This document shows, piece after piece, positions 8,852 to 18,198 of a stretch of 64,000 nt of DNA (positions are counted from its first letter, which is position 1; each line of letters opens with the position of its first letter). The position numbers were made by a program, and so were the translations under genes. The notes under the pieces are model-generated. The model saw only the letters and a list, made by a program, of their open reading frames with translations, made no database searches and had not been told where the DNA came from. Source of the DNA: Roseburia rectibacter. GTDB lineage: Bacteria > Bacillota > Clostridia > Lachnospirales > Lachnospiraceae. The stretch covers positions 1,515,001-1,579,000 of the forward strand of contig NZ_CP092473.1 in assembly GCF_014287515.2 (NCBI RefSeq). Reading direction: 5' to 3'.

Positions 8852-9787
8852 ATGCGAGTTATTTTTATGGGAACACCGGATTTTTCGGTGGGGACATTAG
8901 AAGAGATCATAAAAGCCGGTCATGAGGTGGTACTGGTTGTCTCACAGCCGGATAAAGCGGTGGGAAGAAGCAAGGCATTAAAATATACACCGGTGAAAGA
9001 GTGTGCCCTGGCACATGGCATAGAGGTATATCAGCCGGAGCGCGTCAGGGACAGTGCATGTATCGAATATCTGAAATCTTTTCATGCAGATATCATGATT
9101 GTAGTGGCTTTTGGGCAGATTATACCAAAGGCAGTGTTAGACATGCCAAAATACGGCTGTGTAAATGTACATGCGTCATTGCTGCCGAAATACCGTGGTG
9201 CGGCACCAATCCAATGGGCAGTCATAAATGGCGATCCATATACCGGTGTGTCCACACAGCGTATGGACGAAGGCGTTGATACAGGAGATATCATTTTAGA
9301 AGAAAAAGTTGAGATACGGCCGGATGAGACAGGTGGAAGTTTATTTGACCGTCTTGCAGAAGTTGGAGCGAAACTCTGTGTAAAGACCATAGAAGCGATT
9401 GAAAACGGCACGGCTGTTTATACACCGCAGGATAACAGCAAAGCAACACATACGGCAAAGATCCACAAAGAATTAGGCAGTATTGAATGGAAAAAGAGTG
9501 CAAAAGAGATTGAATGTCTGATCCGTGGCTTAAATCCGTGGCCGAGTGCATATACAAGACTGGATGGAAAAACACTTAAGATATGGAGAGCGAATGTACT
9601 TCCGGATGAAGGCAAAGCTGCTCCGGGCTGCATTATAAAAGCGGAAAAGGGAAGTTTTCTGGTACAGACAGGAAATGGTGTCCTAGAGCTTCTTGAAGTA
9701 CAGTTAGAAGGAAAGAAACGTATGACCACGGAAGCATTTTTAAATGGTTATACGGTGGAAGCAGGAACTTATTTTACACGTGGTTAA
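8852..9787 (+). CDS. fmt: methionyl-tRNA formyltransferase
   Basis: Formylates initiator Met-tRNA with 10-formyl-THF. 311 residues. The N-terminal formyltransferase domain starts MRVIFMGTPDF, has the NVHASLLPKYRGAAPI signature near residue 107-122 containing the catalytic Asn and His, and the SLLP loop. The C-terminal OB-like domain follows at about 205-310. Start three bases after the def stop; the def-fmt pair is standard. Confidence 0.96.
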   Translation: MRVIFMGTPDFSVGTLEEIIKAGHEVVLVVSQPDKAVGRSKALKYTPVKECALAHGIEVYQPERVRDSACIEYLKSFHADIMIVVAFGQIIPKAVLDMPKYGCVNVHASLLPKYRGAAPIQWAVINGDPYTGVSTQRMDEGVDTGDIILEEKVEIRPDETGGSLFDRLAEVGAKLCVKTIEAIENGTAVYTPQDNSKATHTAKIHKELGSIEWKKSAKEIECLIRGLNPWPSAYTRLDGKTLKIWRANVLPDEGKAAPGCIIKAEKGSFLVQTGNGVLELLEVQLEGKKRMTTEAFLNGYTVEAGTYFTRG

Positions 9788-9806
9788 GTGAATGGAGGTA
9801 ATGAGT

Positions 9807-10517
9807 ATGCCTTATTACTATTATGGTTTTGATCCGACTTATGTTTTAGTTTTAATTGGTGCGGTGATCTGTCTGATCGCATCTGCAAGAGTAAAGAGTA
9901 CTTTTAATAAATATTCACAGTACCGCAGCATGAGCGGTATGACAGGAGCACAGGCAGCGGAGCGTATCTTAAATTCTGCCGGAATTTATGACGTGACAGT
10001 CTGTCATATATCAGGAAGTCTGACAGATCATTATAATCCGTCGAAAAAGACACTGAATCTGTCTGATTCCGTGTACGGAAGTAATTCCGTTGCTGCGATC
10101 GGAGTTGCAGCGCATGAGTGTGGACATGCGATCCAGCATCAGAAAAATTATGTGCCATTGTCACTCCGTACAGCGATCGTTCCGGTTGCCAATATTGGTT
10201 CAACACTGGCATGGCCGCTGATTCTGATCGGGTTGTTTTTTAACCGGTCAACAGGTGCGATGCTTATCAATCTAGGAATCTTATGTTTTTCATTTGCAGT
10301 GTTATTCCAGCTTGTAACGCTTCCGGTTGAATTTAATGCTTCACACCGGGCACTTCGGATTTTAGGCGAGCAGGGAATTTTATCTGACAGTGAACTGCCT
10401 TATACCAGAAAAGTATTGAAGGCTGCGGCACTGACCTATGTTGCAAGTGCGGCTGCGGCAATTTTACAGCTGCTTCGACTGGTTCTTTTGTTTGGAGGAC
10501 GTAATCGTGATGACTGA
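9807..10517 (+). CDS. yugP: YugP-family membrane zinc metallopeptidase
   Basis: A 236-residue neutral zinc metallopeptidase family protein (DUF2268-like M48-clan relative known as YugP in Bacillus). It has an N-terminal membrane helix, the zinc motif HECGHAIQH (about residue 110), and three further hydrophobic segments. Substrate unknown. GGAGG at 9794-9798 gives ideal spacing for ATG 9807; ATGs at 9792 and 9801 are too close to or inside that site. Its end overlaps rsmB by eight bases. Confidence 0.88.
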   Translation: MPYYYYGFDPTYVLVLIGAVICLIASARVKSTFNKYSQYRSMSGMTGAQAAERILNSAGIYDVTVCHISGSLTDHYNPSKKTLNLSDSVYGSNSVAAIGVAAHECGHAIQHQKNYVPLSLRTAIVPVANIGSTLAWPLILIGLFFNRSTGAMLINLGILCFSFAVLFQLVTLPVEFNASHRALRILGEQGILSDSELPYTRKVLKAAALTYVASAAAAILQLLRLVLLFGGRNRDD

Positions 10518-11868
10518 TACCGTAAATACAAGAAGACTGGCATTAGATGTTCTCGTCGAAGTGACGGAGCATGGGGCATACAGCAATCAGGTGCTTCGTG
10601 CAGTACTTGAAAAATATCAGTATATGGAAAAATATGAGAGGGCCTTTTTAACCAGACTTGTTGAGGGAACGATCCAGCACATGATAGAGCTTGATTATGT
10701 GATCGACCAGTTTTCCAAAGTGAAAGTAAAAAAAATGAAACCCGTCATCCGCAATATTTTAAGACTTAGTGTGTATCAGATATGCTATATGGATTCTGTG
10801 CCGGATTCGGCAGCATGTAATGAGGCTGTAAAACTGGCAAGAAAAAGCGGATTTTCTACATTGAGCGGTTTTGTGAATGGTGTGCTCAGAAATATTGCAA
10901 GAAACCATGATTCCATCCAGTATCCGGATGAAGAAAAAGAGCCGGTTTGTGCTTTGAGTGTCCGTTATTCCATGCCGGAGTGGATCGTGGAAGAGTGGCT
11001 TAGCGCATATGGATCAGAGCAGACAAAGGCAATATTGGATGCATTTTCGAGAGAAGCACCGCTTACGATCCGCACAAATGTGACAAAGATCACACCGGAA
11101 GCGTTAAAAGAACAGTTAGAAGCGGAAGGTGTGACGGTCCAGACGTTAGAGGATCTTCAATATAAAGGACTGCCGCATGCAGATGGATCTGGTTATGCAA
11201 AGGCATATAATTATGCCTTTGCGATCTCCGGTTTTGATCATCTGATGGCACTTCCTTCATTTAAAGAGGGACTTTTTTATGTACAGGATATCAGTTCCAT
11301 GATGGTGGCGGAGACTGCGGCACCGGGGGAAGGTGCACATGTGATCGATGTCTGTGCAGCTCCGGGAGGTAAGAGTATACATCTTGCAGAAATGTTAAAC
11401 GGCACAGGAAGCGTGGAGGCGCGGGATCTGACGGAATACAAGACGGGACTGATCGAGGAAAATATCAGCCGTTATCAGGTGAAAAATATGACAACAAAGG
11501 TCTGGGATGCCACGGTGTCAGATGAGAGCGCAAGGGAAACAGCCGATGTACTGATCGCAGATCTTCCATGTTCCGGACTTGGTGTGCTGCGGAAAAAGAC
11601 TGACATCCGTTATAAAATGAGCCGCAGGCAGCAGGAAGAGTTAGAAGAACTTCAGCGCCGGATTTTAGATACCGTCTGTTCCTATGTCAGAAAAGATGGG
11701 ATCATGGTTTATTCTACATGCACGATCAATCCTGGAGAAAATCAGGAGAACGTTGCATGGTTTCTGGGAAAACATCCGGAATTTGAACTGCTTGATATGG
11801 AACAGATCTATCCGGGAGCGCAGGTGGGAGATGGATTTTTCTACGCGAAATTAAAACGTATCTCATAG
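10510..11868 (+). CDS. rsmB: 16S rRNA (cytosine-967-C5)-methyltransferase
   Basis: S-adenosylmethionine-dependent m5C methyltransferase of 16S rRNA. 452 residues from ATG 10510: N-terminal NusB-like helical domain (about 1-145), then the methyltransferase with the SAM motif DVCAAPGGKS, the DLPCSGLG motif and the STCT motif with the two functional cysteines. GGAGG lies 12 bases upstream. The frame is open further upstream, but that would overlap yugP by 80 bases; 10510 gives the family-like start (MTDTVNTRRLAL). Confidence 0.94.
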   Translation: MTDTVNTRRLALDVLVEVTEHGAYSNQVLRAVLEKYQYMEKYERAFLTRLVEGTIQHMIELDYVIDQFSKVKVKKMKPVIRNILRLSVYQICYMDSVPDSAACNEAVKLARKSGFSTLSGFVNGVLRNIARNHDSIQYPDEEKEPVCALSVRYSMPEWIVEEWLSAYGSEQTKAILDAFSREAPLTIRTNVTKITPEALKEQLEAEGVTVQTLEDLQYKGLPHADGSGYAKAYNYAFAISGFDHLMALPSFKEGLFYVQDISSMMVAETAAPGEGAHVIDVCAAPGGKSIHLAEMLNGTGSVEARDLTEYKTGLIEENISRYQVKNMTTKVWDATVSDESARETADVLIADLPCSGLGVLRKKTDIRYKMSRRQQEELEELQRRILDTVCSYVRKDGIMVYSTCTINPGENQENVAWFLGKHPEFELLDMEQIYPGAQVGDGFFYAKLKRIS

Positions 11869-11899
11869 TTATTGAAAAAGAGAATGGAAAGAGAAAGTT

Positions 11900-12949
11900 A
11901 TGCAGCAGGAAAAAACAGATATCAAGTCTATGAATCTGGAAGAATTAAAATCATATATGGAATCCATCGGAGAGAAAGCATTCCGTGCAAAACAGCTGTA
12001 TCAGTGGATGCATCAAAAGCAGGCATCATCCTTCGATGAAATGACAAATTTGTCAAAATCCCTTCAGGAAAAACTAAAAAATGAATGTCATTTTGTCAGT
12101 TTAAAGCAGGAGGCAGTACAAATTTCAAAATTAGACGGTACCAGAAAATATCTGTTTGCATTAGATGATGGAAATGTGATAGAAAGCGTCCTGATGCGTT
12201 ATAAGCATGGCAATTCGGTCTGCATTTCCTCCCAGGTCGGCTGCCGGATGGGCTGCCGGTTCTGTGCATCGACGTTAGATGGTCTGGTGCGTGGACTGAC
12301 ACCGTCAGAAATGTTAGATCAGATCTACCGGATTACGAGAGATACCGGGGAGAGAGTTTCTAATGTTGTTGTGATGGGAACTGGAGAACCAATGGATAAT
12401 TTTGACAACCTGCTCAAATTTATTGAGCTTCTGACGGATGAAAACGGTCTGAATATCAGCCAGCGGAACGTGACAGTTTCGACATGCGGCATTGTTCCAA
12501 AGATGAGAGAACTGGCAGATAAAAAGCTGCAGATCACACTGGCACTTTCACTGCATGCATCTTCACAGGAGAAGAGGTTAGAACTGATGCCGGTTGCCAA
12601 TAAATATGAGATTCATGAGGTGATCGAGGCGTGCCGGTATTATTTTGAACAGACCGGAAGGCGCGTTACATTTGAGTATAGTCTGGTTGGCGGTGTCAAT
12701 GATACCGAGGAGGACGTAAGAAGGCTTGTGGAGCTGATCCACGGTATGAATTGTCATGTAAACCTGATTCCGGTCAATCCGATCAAAGAGCGTTCTTATG
12801 TGCAGCCGGATCATGAAGCAATTCTTAAATTTAAAAATAGGCTTGAAAAAAATGCAATTCAAGTTACAATTAGAAGGGAAATGGGCAGGGATATAGACGG
12901 TGCATGCGGACAATTGCGCAAACGTTATATCAGTCATGCAGAAAGGTAG
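11900..12949 (+). CDS. rlmN: 23S rRNA/tRNA adenine-C2 methyltransferase (radical SAM)
   Basis: Radical-SAM enzyme methylating C2 of A2503 in 23S rRNA and A37 of some tRNAs. 349 residues. The iron-sulfur motif CRMGCRFC is at about residue 114-121. The SAM motif GTGEPMDN follows, and the C-terminal cysteine used as methyl carrier is within DGACGQL. N-terminal accessory domain of about 90 residues. 31 bases after rsmB. Its stop is 13 bases before prpC. Confidence 0.96.
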   Translation: MQQEKTDIKSMNLEELKSYMESIGEKAFRAKQLYQWMHQKQASSFDEMTNLSKSLQEKLKNECHFVSLKQEAVQISKLDGTRKYLFALDDGNVIESVLMRYKHGNSVCISSQVGCRMGCRFCASTLDGLVRGLTPSEMLDQIYRITRDTGERVSNVVVMGTGEPMDNFDNLLKFIELLTDENGLNISQRNVTVSTCGIVPKMRELADKKLQITLALSLHASSQEKRLELMPVANKYEIHEVIEACRYYFEQTGRRVTFEYSLVGGVNDTEEDVRRLVELIHGMNCHVNLIPVNPIKERSYVQPDHEAILKFKNRLEKNAIQVTIRREMGRDIDGACGQLRKRYISHAER

Positions 12950-12961
12950 GAAGTAGAGAAG

Positions 12962-13708
12962 ATGAAGACGTTTTCCATGACGCACATCGGGCAGCGACGG
13001 GAAATGAATCAGGATTATATGTTTACATCAGAGACTGCTGTGGGAAATCTGCCGAATCTTTTTTTAGTAGCGGATGGAATGGGTGGTCACGCTGCAGGTG
13101 ATTATGCTTCCAGATTTACAGTAGAAAAACTGGTTGAATTGATTGGTAAATCAGTAGAGAACGAGCCGGTGGCAATTATGAAGAGTGCTGTTTCAATGGC
13201 AAACAGTCTGCTTTTGACAGAGGCACAGGCAGATCCGGCAAAAAATGGAATGGGAACAACGATTGTCGCAGCAACGGTGATTGGGAATACACTTTATGCC
13301 GCAAATGTTGGAGACAGCAGATTGTATGTGATCAATCAGGAAGATATTACACAGATTACAAGGGATCATTCTCTGGTTGAGGAAATGGTCCGCTTAGGTG
13401 AAGTGAGAAAAGAAGATGCAAAAGATCATCCGGATAAAAATATCATTACACGGGCAGTTGGTGTATTGCCGGAGGTAATAGCTGATTTCTTTGAGATCAG
13501 TCTGAAACCGGGAGATGAGATTTTGATGTGTTCCGATGGACTGACAAATATGATTGAAGATGATGAGATCAGACAGATTGTGCTGGGACAGAGGGATATT
13601 GTTGAGAAAGCAGAAAAGCTAGTTGAGACTGCCAATCGAAATGGTGGCAAGGATAATATTACGGTTGTATTGATAGAACCATTTTCTGATGAGGTGAAAG
13701 AATGTTGA
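12962..13708 (+). CDS. prpC: PP2C-family Ser/Thr protein phosphatase
   Basis: Metal-dependent phosphatase partner of the PASTA kinase. 248 residues. Motifs: GQRREMNQD near the start, VADGMGGH (about 36-43) with a metal-binding Asp, GTTIV, NVGDSR, DGLTN and GKDNITVV near the end. The length is that of minimal bacterial PP2C enzymes. It overlaps the prkC start by seven bases, the usual kinase/phosphatase coupling. Confidence 0.95.
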   Translation: MKTFSMTHIGQRREMNQDYMFTSETAVGNLPNLFLVADGMGGHAAGDYASRFTVEKLVELIGKSVENEPVAIMKSAVSMANSLLLTEAQADPAKNGMGTTIVAATVIGNTLYAANVGDSRLYVINQEDITQITRDHSLVEEMVRLGEVRKEDAKDHPDKNIITRAVGVLPEVIADFFEISLKPGDEILMCSDGLTNMIEDDEIRQIVLGQRDIVEKAEKLVETANRNGGKDNITVVLIEPFSDEVKEC

Positions 13709-15810
13709 CAGAGGGTATGTACATAGCAGACCGCTATGAGATTTTAGGTAAAGTTGGCGCTGGCGGAATGTCAGATGTATATAAAGCAAAAGATCTTACA
13801 CTGGGAAGATTTGTAGCGATTAAAGTATTAAAGGCAGAGTTTTCCGAGGATATTAATTTTGTAACGAAATTCCGTTCCGAGGCACAGGCAGCTGCAGGGT
13901 TAGAACACCCGAATATTGTAAATATTTACGATGTCGGCAGTGAGAATGGTCTGCATTATATCGTGATGGAATATGTGGAAGGAATTACATTAAAGACATA
14001 CATTGAGAAAAAGGGACAGCTTTCTTTTAAGGAAGCAGTCAGTATTGCAATCCAGGTGGGCAGAGGTATAGAAGCTGCACACAATAAAAACATCGTTCAT
14101 CGTGACATCAAACCGCAGAATATCATGATCTCTACAGAGGGAAAGGTAAAAGTAACGGATTTTGGTATTGCGAGGGCAGCGACATCTAATACGATCAGTT
14201 CAGATGTGATGGGATCTGTGCATTATTCATCTCCGGAACAGGCGCGAAATGGATTTGTGGATGGCAAGAGTGATATCTATTCACTGGGTATCGTGATGTA
14301 TGAGATGGTGACAGGACGGGTTCCGTTTGATGGTGATACGACGGTTGCAGTTGCAATCCAGCATCTTCAGGAAGAAATGGTGCCGCCAAGTGTCTATGCG
14401 CCGAATCTTCCGATCAGCATGGAAAAGATCATCTTAAAATGTACACAGAAGAATCCTGACAGAAGATATTCTTCCATGACGGCTCTTTTGGCAGATCTGC
14501 GAAAAGCACTGATCAGCCCGAATGAAGATTTTGTTGTAATGGTTCCACTTGCAAATCAGGATAAAACCAGAGTGATCGGAGCAGATGATTTAAACCAGAT
14601 TAAAAAGCAGACTGCAAATGTTTATGTGGATCCTGCGTCTATCAAGATTCAGGAACCGGTTATTGATGATGACGACGATGACGATGATGATATTGATGAT
14701 GAGGATGGCGATATCAATCCGAAGATGGAAAAGGCGATCACGATCATGGGAATCGCAGCAGGTGTGGTGATCATTATCATTATTATTTATCTGTGTATTA
14801 CGTTAGCAGGCGGTATGAAATCCGGTAAGAATACTTCTTCGAATACAGAGACCACAAAGACGGAGACACAGACAGGGGACAGCCAGAGTACCCAGATCAA
14901 GGATGGCGTGGTAGTACCATCCCTGACCGGAAAGACTATGGATCAGGCAAAGCAGGAGTTGAACGGAACAGGACTCGGTATCAGACAGGCAGGAACTGCA
15001 TCGTCAGATACGGTAGAAAAAGGACAGATCATCAGCCAGGATCCGGCAGATGGAAAGACTGTGGAAAAGAATACAACGATCGAGGTTATCATAAGCAGCG
15101 GAGCTGCTGACGGCAGCAGTAAAAATACGGTCGATATACCAAATGTTGTCGGACAGAGTGAAACAGATGCAAGTGCGGCATTAACGGCAAAGGGATTTAA
15201 TGTTACAAAGACAACGTCCTATAGTTCTTCTGTTGCGGAAGGATATGTGATTTCCCAGACACCAAATGGAGACACACAGGGAAAAGAAGGCGATACGATC
15301 ACACTTGAGATCAGTCTTGGATCTGAGAAGATTACAGTGCCGGATGTATCGACAAGCTATAAGTCTGAAGAACAGGCGCGGGAAATGTTATCACAGTTTA
15401 ATGTTTCAACAACGACAAAATACAGTGACACGGATGCCGGAATCGTAATCGGACAGTCTCTTGCAGTAGGAACACAGGCTGATCCGGGTGCGTCCATCAC
15501 GATCACCGTCAGTCTTGGACCGGAGCCGGCACAGCAGATTACAACAAAGACCTATAAATTGAATGTCAGTCTGCAGCTACCGTCGGATACATCTAATATT
15601 TCCGGGGCAGACATTGTTTTATATGATGATCAGGGCAATGTTTTACAGACCTGGTATGGAAAGACACTTGCAGATTTTGGTACCGGAGGATTGCTTTTAT
15701 CAAAGACAGGTATCCTTTCGGACAGCGGTAAGATTGTAGTTACCTGGCTGGATCTAAACGGTAATGATTTAAAAGATCAGACCATTGATGTACAGTTTCA
15801 GGAAGAGTAA
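13702..15810 (+). CDS. prkC: PASTA-domain Ser/Thr protein kinase
   Basis: Membrane kinase sensing muropeptides or lipid II. 702 residues: kinase domain about 12-275 (GAGGMSDVY loop, VAIKVLK lysine, HRDIKPQN near 133, DFGIARA), a juxtamembrane acidic tract of mostly aspartate (about 322-337), one membrane helix (about 347-370), then three PASTA repeats (about 409-472, 475-538, 545-612) and an extra C-terminal beta-like domain of about 85 residues. All catalytic residues are present. Translation is coupled to prpC; rsgA and rpe follow as in many Firmicutes. Confidence 0.95.
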   Translation: MLTEGMYIADRYEILGKVGAGGMSDVYKAKDLTLGRFVAIKVLKAEFSEDINFVTKFRSEAQAAAGLEHPNIVNIYDVGSENGLHYIVMEYVEGITLKTYIEKKGQLSFKEAVSIAIQVGRGIEAAHNKNIVHRDIKPQNIMISTEGKVKVTDFGIARAATSNTISSDVMGSVHYSSPEQARNGFVDGKSDIYSLGIVMYEMVTGRVPFDGDTTVAVAIQHLQEEMVPPSVYAPNLPISMEKIILKCTQKNPDRRYSSMTALLADLRKALISPNEDFVVMVPLANQDKTRVIGADDLNQIKKQTANVYVDPASIKIQEPVIDDDDDDDDDIDDEDGDINPKMEKAITIMGIAAGVVIIIIIIYLCITLAGGMKSGKNTSSNTETTKTETQTGDSQSTQIKDGVVVPSLTGKTMDQAKQELNGTGLGIRQAGTASSDTVEKGQIISQDPADGKTVEKNTTIEVIISSGAADGSSKNTVDIPNVVGQSETDASAALTAKGFNVTKTTSYSSSVAEGYVISQTPNGDTQGKEGDTITLEISLGSEKITVPDVSTSYKSEEQAREMLSQFNVSTTTKYSDTDAGIVIGQSLAVGTQADPGASITITVSLGPEPAQQITTKTYKLNVSLQLPSDTSNISGADIVLYDDQGNVLQTWYGKTLADFGTGGLLLSKTGILSDSGKIVVTWLDLNGNDLKDQTIDVQFQEE

Positions 15811-15818
15811 AAGTATTT

Positions 15819-16697
15819 ATGCGGGGAAAGATTATCAAAGGAATTTCCGGATTCTACTACATTCATGTAGCAGAATCCGGAATTTATGAGTGTAAGGCAA
15901 AAGGCATATTCCGAAATCAGAATATCAAGCCTCTGGTTGGGGATAATGTTGAGATTGCCGTGTTGGATGAGGAGAACAAAAAAGGAAATATTGAAAAGAT
16001 CCTGACGCGGGAAAATGAACTGGTACGTCCGGCTGTTGCAAATATTGATCTTGCACTGATCATTTTTGCTGCTGCAAAACCGCAGCCTAATTTTAATCTG
16101 TTAGACCGTTTCCTTGTTATGATGGAATATCAGAAGGTATCGGTTGCGATCTGCTTTAACAAAACAGATCTGGTTACAGAAGAGGAACTCCATGCGTTTG
16201 CAGATATCTATACAGCATGCGGTTATCATACTCTTTTTGCGAGTGCAAAAGAGGAACAGGGTGTGGATGGACTGTTAGAACTTCTGAAAGGGAAAACAGC
16301 AGCGGTGGCAGGCCCATCCGGGGTTGGTAAGTCTTCACTTGTGAACCGTCTGCAGCCGAATATCACAATGCAGACAGGGGAAGTCAGCCGTAAGATTGAG
16401 CGCGGAAGGCATACAACACGGCATTCTGAAATCATACCGATCGGTGGGGATACTTATATTATGGATACTCCCGGTTTTTCCACACTCTATATTCCGGGTA
16501 TGGAAAAGGAAGATTTAAAAGCATTTTATCCGGAGTTTGGCAGATGGGAGCCATACTGCAGATTTAAGGGATGTAATCATATCAGTGAGCCGGACTGTGG
16601 CGTCAAGCAGGGATTAGAAGAAGGAAGCATCAGCCTGCTGCGGTATGAAAATTATAAATTGCTGTATGAGGAATTAAAGTCAGTCCGGAAATATTAA
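15819..16697 (+). CDS. rsgA: ribosome small-subunit-dependent GTPase RsgA
   Basis: Circularly permuted GTPase that helps 30S maturation. 292 residues: N-terminal OB fold (about 1-65), permuted G motifs NKTD (about 113), P-loop GPSGVGKSS (about 165-173), DTPGF, and the C-terminal zinc finger (CRFKGCNH, then C) around residues 246-262. ATG 15819 has only a modest ribosome site (GGAAGAG). A strong hairpin lies inside codons 9-21 (see separate entry). Confidence 0.95.
   Translation: MRGKIIKGISGFYYIHVAESGIYECKAKGIFRNQNIKPLVGDNVEIAVLDEENKKGNIEKILTRENELVRPAVANIDLALIIFAAAKPQPNFNLLDRFLVMMEYQKVSVAICFNKTDLVTEEELHAFADIYTACGYHTLFASAKEEQGVDGLLELLKGKTAAVAGPSGVGKSSLVNRLQPNITMQTGEVSRKIERGRHTTRHSEIIPIGGDTYIMDTPGFSTLYIPGMEKEDLKAFYPEFGRWEPYCRFKGCNHISEPDCGVKQGLEEGSISLLRYENYKLLYEELKSVRKY
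15845..15882 (+). repeat. 17-bp hairpin inside the 5' end of rsgA
   Basis: Arms 15845-15861 and 15866-15882 are inverted copies with 16 of 17 positions paired, around a TTCA loop. It encodes part of the OB fold, starting 26 bases after the start codon. No T-tract follows, so it is not an intrinsic terminator. It could slow ribosome entry or be a chance result of the encoded sequence. Confidence 0.85.
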
Positions 16698-16724
16698 ATA
16701 AACAACAAAATTACGGAGGAAGAA

Positions 16725-17378
16725 ATGAATTGTTTATCACCATCTATATTATCTGCTGATTTCAGCCGGCTTGGAGAACAGATACGAGAACTTGATGAGG
16801 CGGGAGCACAGTATGTGCATATTGATGTTATGGACGGAATGTTTGTTCCGAGCATTTCATTTGGAATGCCGGTTATCCGTTCTATCAGAGGATGTACAGA
16901 CCGTATTTTTGATGTCCATCTGATGATCGAAGAACCGGGACGTTATATTGATGAGTTCGCTGAGGCGGGGGCAGATCTGATCACTGTCCATGCAGAGAGC
17001 TGCAGACACCTTGACCGCACGATAGAAAAAATCAAAGAAAAGGGACTTTTGGCGGGAGTTGCGTTAAATCCTGCAACACCTGTGTCAGCAATATCCTGTG
17101 TACTTGAAAAAGTGGATATGGTTCTTATTATGACGGTAAATCCGGGATTCGGAGGACAGAAGCTGATTCCTTATACAGTGGAGAAAGTCCGTGAATTAAG
17201 AAAAATCGTAGATGAGCAGGGATTAAAGACAGATATCGAAGTAGATGGAGGCGTTAATCTTTCAAACGTTGGGGAATTGATGGATGCAGGAGCAAACATC
17301 ATTGTTGCCGGCAGTGCCGTTTTCTCCGGAGATGTGACTGAGAACACGATCCGCTTCTTAAATATTATAAATGCATGA
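16725..17378 (+). CDS. rpe: ribulose-phosphate 3-epimerase
   Basis: Interconverts ribulose 5-phosphate and xylulose 5-phosphate in the pentose phosphate pathway. 217-residue TIM barrel. Motifs: SPSILSADF at the start with the catalytic Asp-binding region, HIDVMDG, FDVHLMI, MTVNPGFGGQ, EVDGG and the phosphate loop AGSAVF. ATG 16725 has GGAGGAAG upstream. The stop overlaps an upstream ATG of thiN. Confidence 0.96.
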   Translation: MNCLSPSILSADFSRLGEQIRELDEAGAQYVHIDVMDGMFVPSISFGMPVIRSIRGCTDRIFDVHLMIEEPGRYIDEFAEAGADLITVHAESCRHLDRTIEKIKEKGLLAGVALNPATPVSAISCVLEKVDMVLIMTVNPGFGGQKLIPYTVEKVRELRKIVDEQGLKTDIEVDGGVNLSNVGELMDAGANIIVAGSAVFSGDVTENTIRFLNIINA

Positions 17379-17392
17379 TGGGAGCAGAATGT

Positions 17393-18067
17393 ATGAAACG
17401 TTTTTTTATCATATCGGGTGGAAAAATTGAGGATGCATTTGCGAAAGCAGTTTTAAATGGCGTTGCTGAAAAAACGGTGATCGCAGCAGATTCAGGAATG
17501 GAATTTCTGCGGAGAAACGAGATCATTCCCCAGATTATTATCGGTGACTTTGATTCAGTGAGCAGCGGGACTTTGGAGTGGTTTCAGAAGAAAGATGATA
17601 TTATCTGGCATAAATTAAATCCGGTAAAAGATGATACCGATACGGAGTCTGCAATTCACCTTGCGATTTCAATGGGGGCAGAGTTCATTACAGTACTAGG
17701 TGGAACCGGTTCGAGATTAGACCATGTGCTTGGAAATATTGAGCTTTTGGGCATAGGTCTGGAAGCGGGCGTTAAAATTGAGCTGCTGGATGCAAATAAC
17801 CGTATCCGCATGACAGACTGTGGCATGATTTTAAAGAAAGAGGAGCAGTTTGGAAAATATGTTTCACTGATCCCGTATACTGCGAAGGTGGAACATCTTT
17901 GTCTGACAGGATTTAAATATCCGCTGGATGATTATTGCTTAAAGGGTTTCTGTTCGCTTGGAGTAAGCAATGAGATTACAGAAAAGCAGGCAGAAATTAC
18001 ATTTGAAAAAGGGATATTGATCGTCATTGAGTCGAGGGATGATGCGGCAATGACATATGAAATATAA
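17393..18067 (+). CDS. thiN: thiamine pyrophosphokinase
   Basis: Transfers pyrophosphate from ATP to thiamine to make TPP. 224 residues from ATG 17393, which has GGGAG eight bases upstream; ATGs at 17375 and 17378 overlap the rpe stop. Signatures: AADSGME, IIGDFDS with metal-binding aspartates, KDDTDTE, and GGTGSRLDH. C-terminal beta domain from about residue 140. The rsgA-rpe-thiN order is common in Firmicutes. A strong terminator follows. Confidence 0.94.
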   Translation: MKRFFIISGGKIEDAFAKAVLNGVAEKTVIAADSGMEFLRRNEIIPQIIIGDFDSVSSGTLEWFQKKDDIIWHKLNPVKDDTDTESAIHLAISMGAEFITVLGGTGSRLDHVLGNIELLGIGLEAGVKIELLDANNRIRMTDCGMILKKEEQFGKYVSLIPYTAKVEHLCLTGFKYPLDDYCLKGFCSLGVSNEITEKQAEITFEKGILIVIESRDDAAMTYEI

Positions 18068-18111
18068 AAAAAGACGGAATCTGTAAATTTTACGACAGAT
18101 TCCGTCTTTTT
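18068..18111 (+). terminator. intrinsic terminator after thiN
   Basis: Perfect 17-bp stem AAAAAGACGGAATCTGT / ACAGATTCCGTCTTTTT with a 10-base loop and a T-tract. It closes the long murE-to-thiN run. Confidence 0.93.
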
Positions 18112-18198
18112 GGTAAAAAAGTACTAAAAAAATGGTAGACATTTACTGTAAAAATACTTAAGATAAATATAATAGGTAAAAGGTACTTTGAGAAGAGG

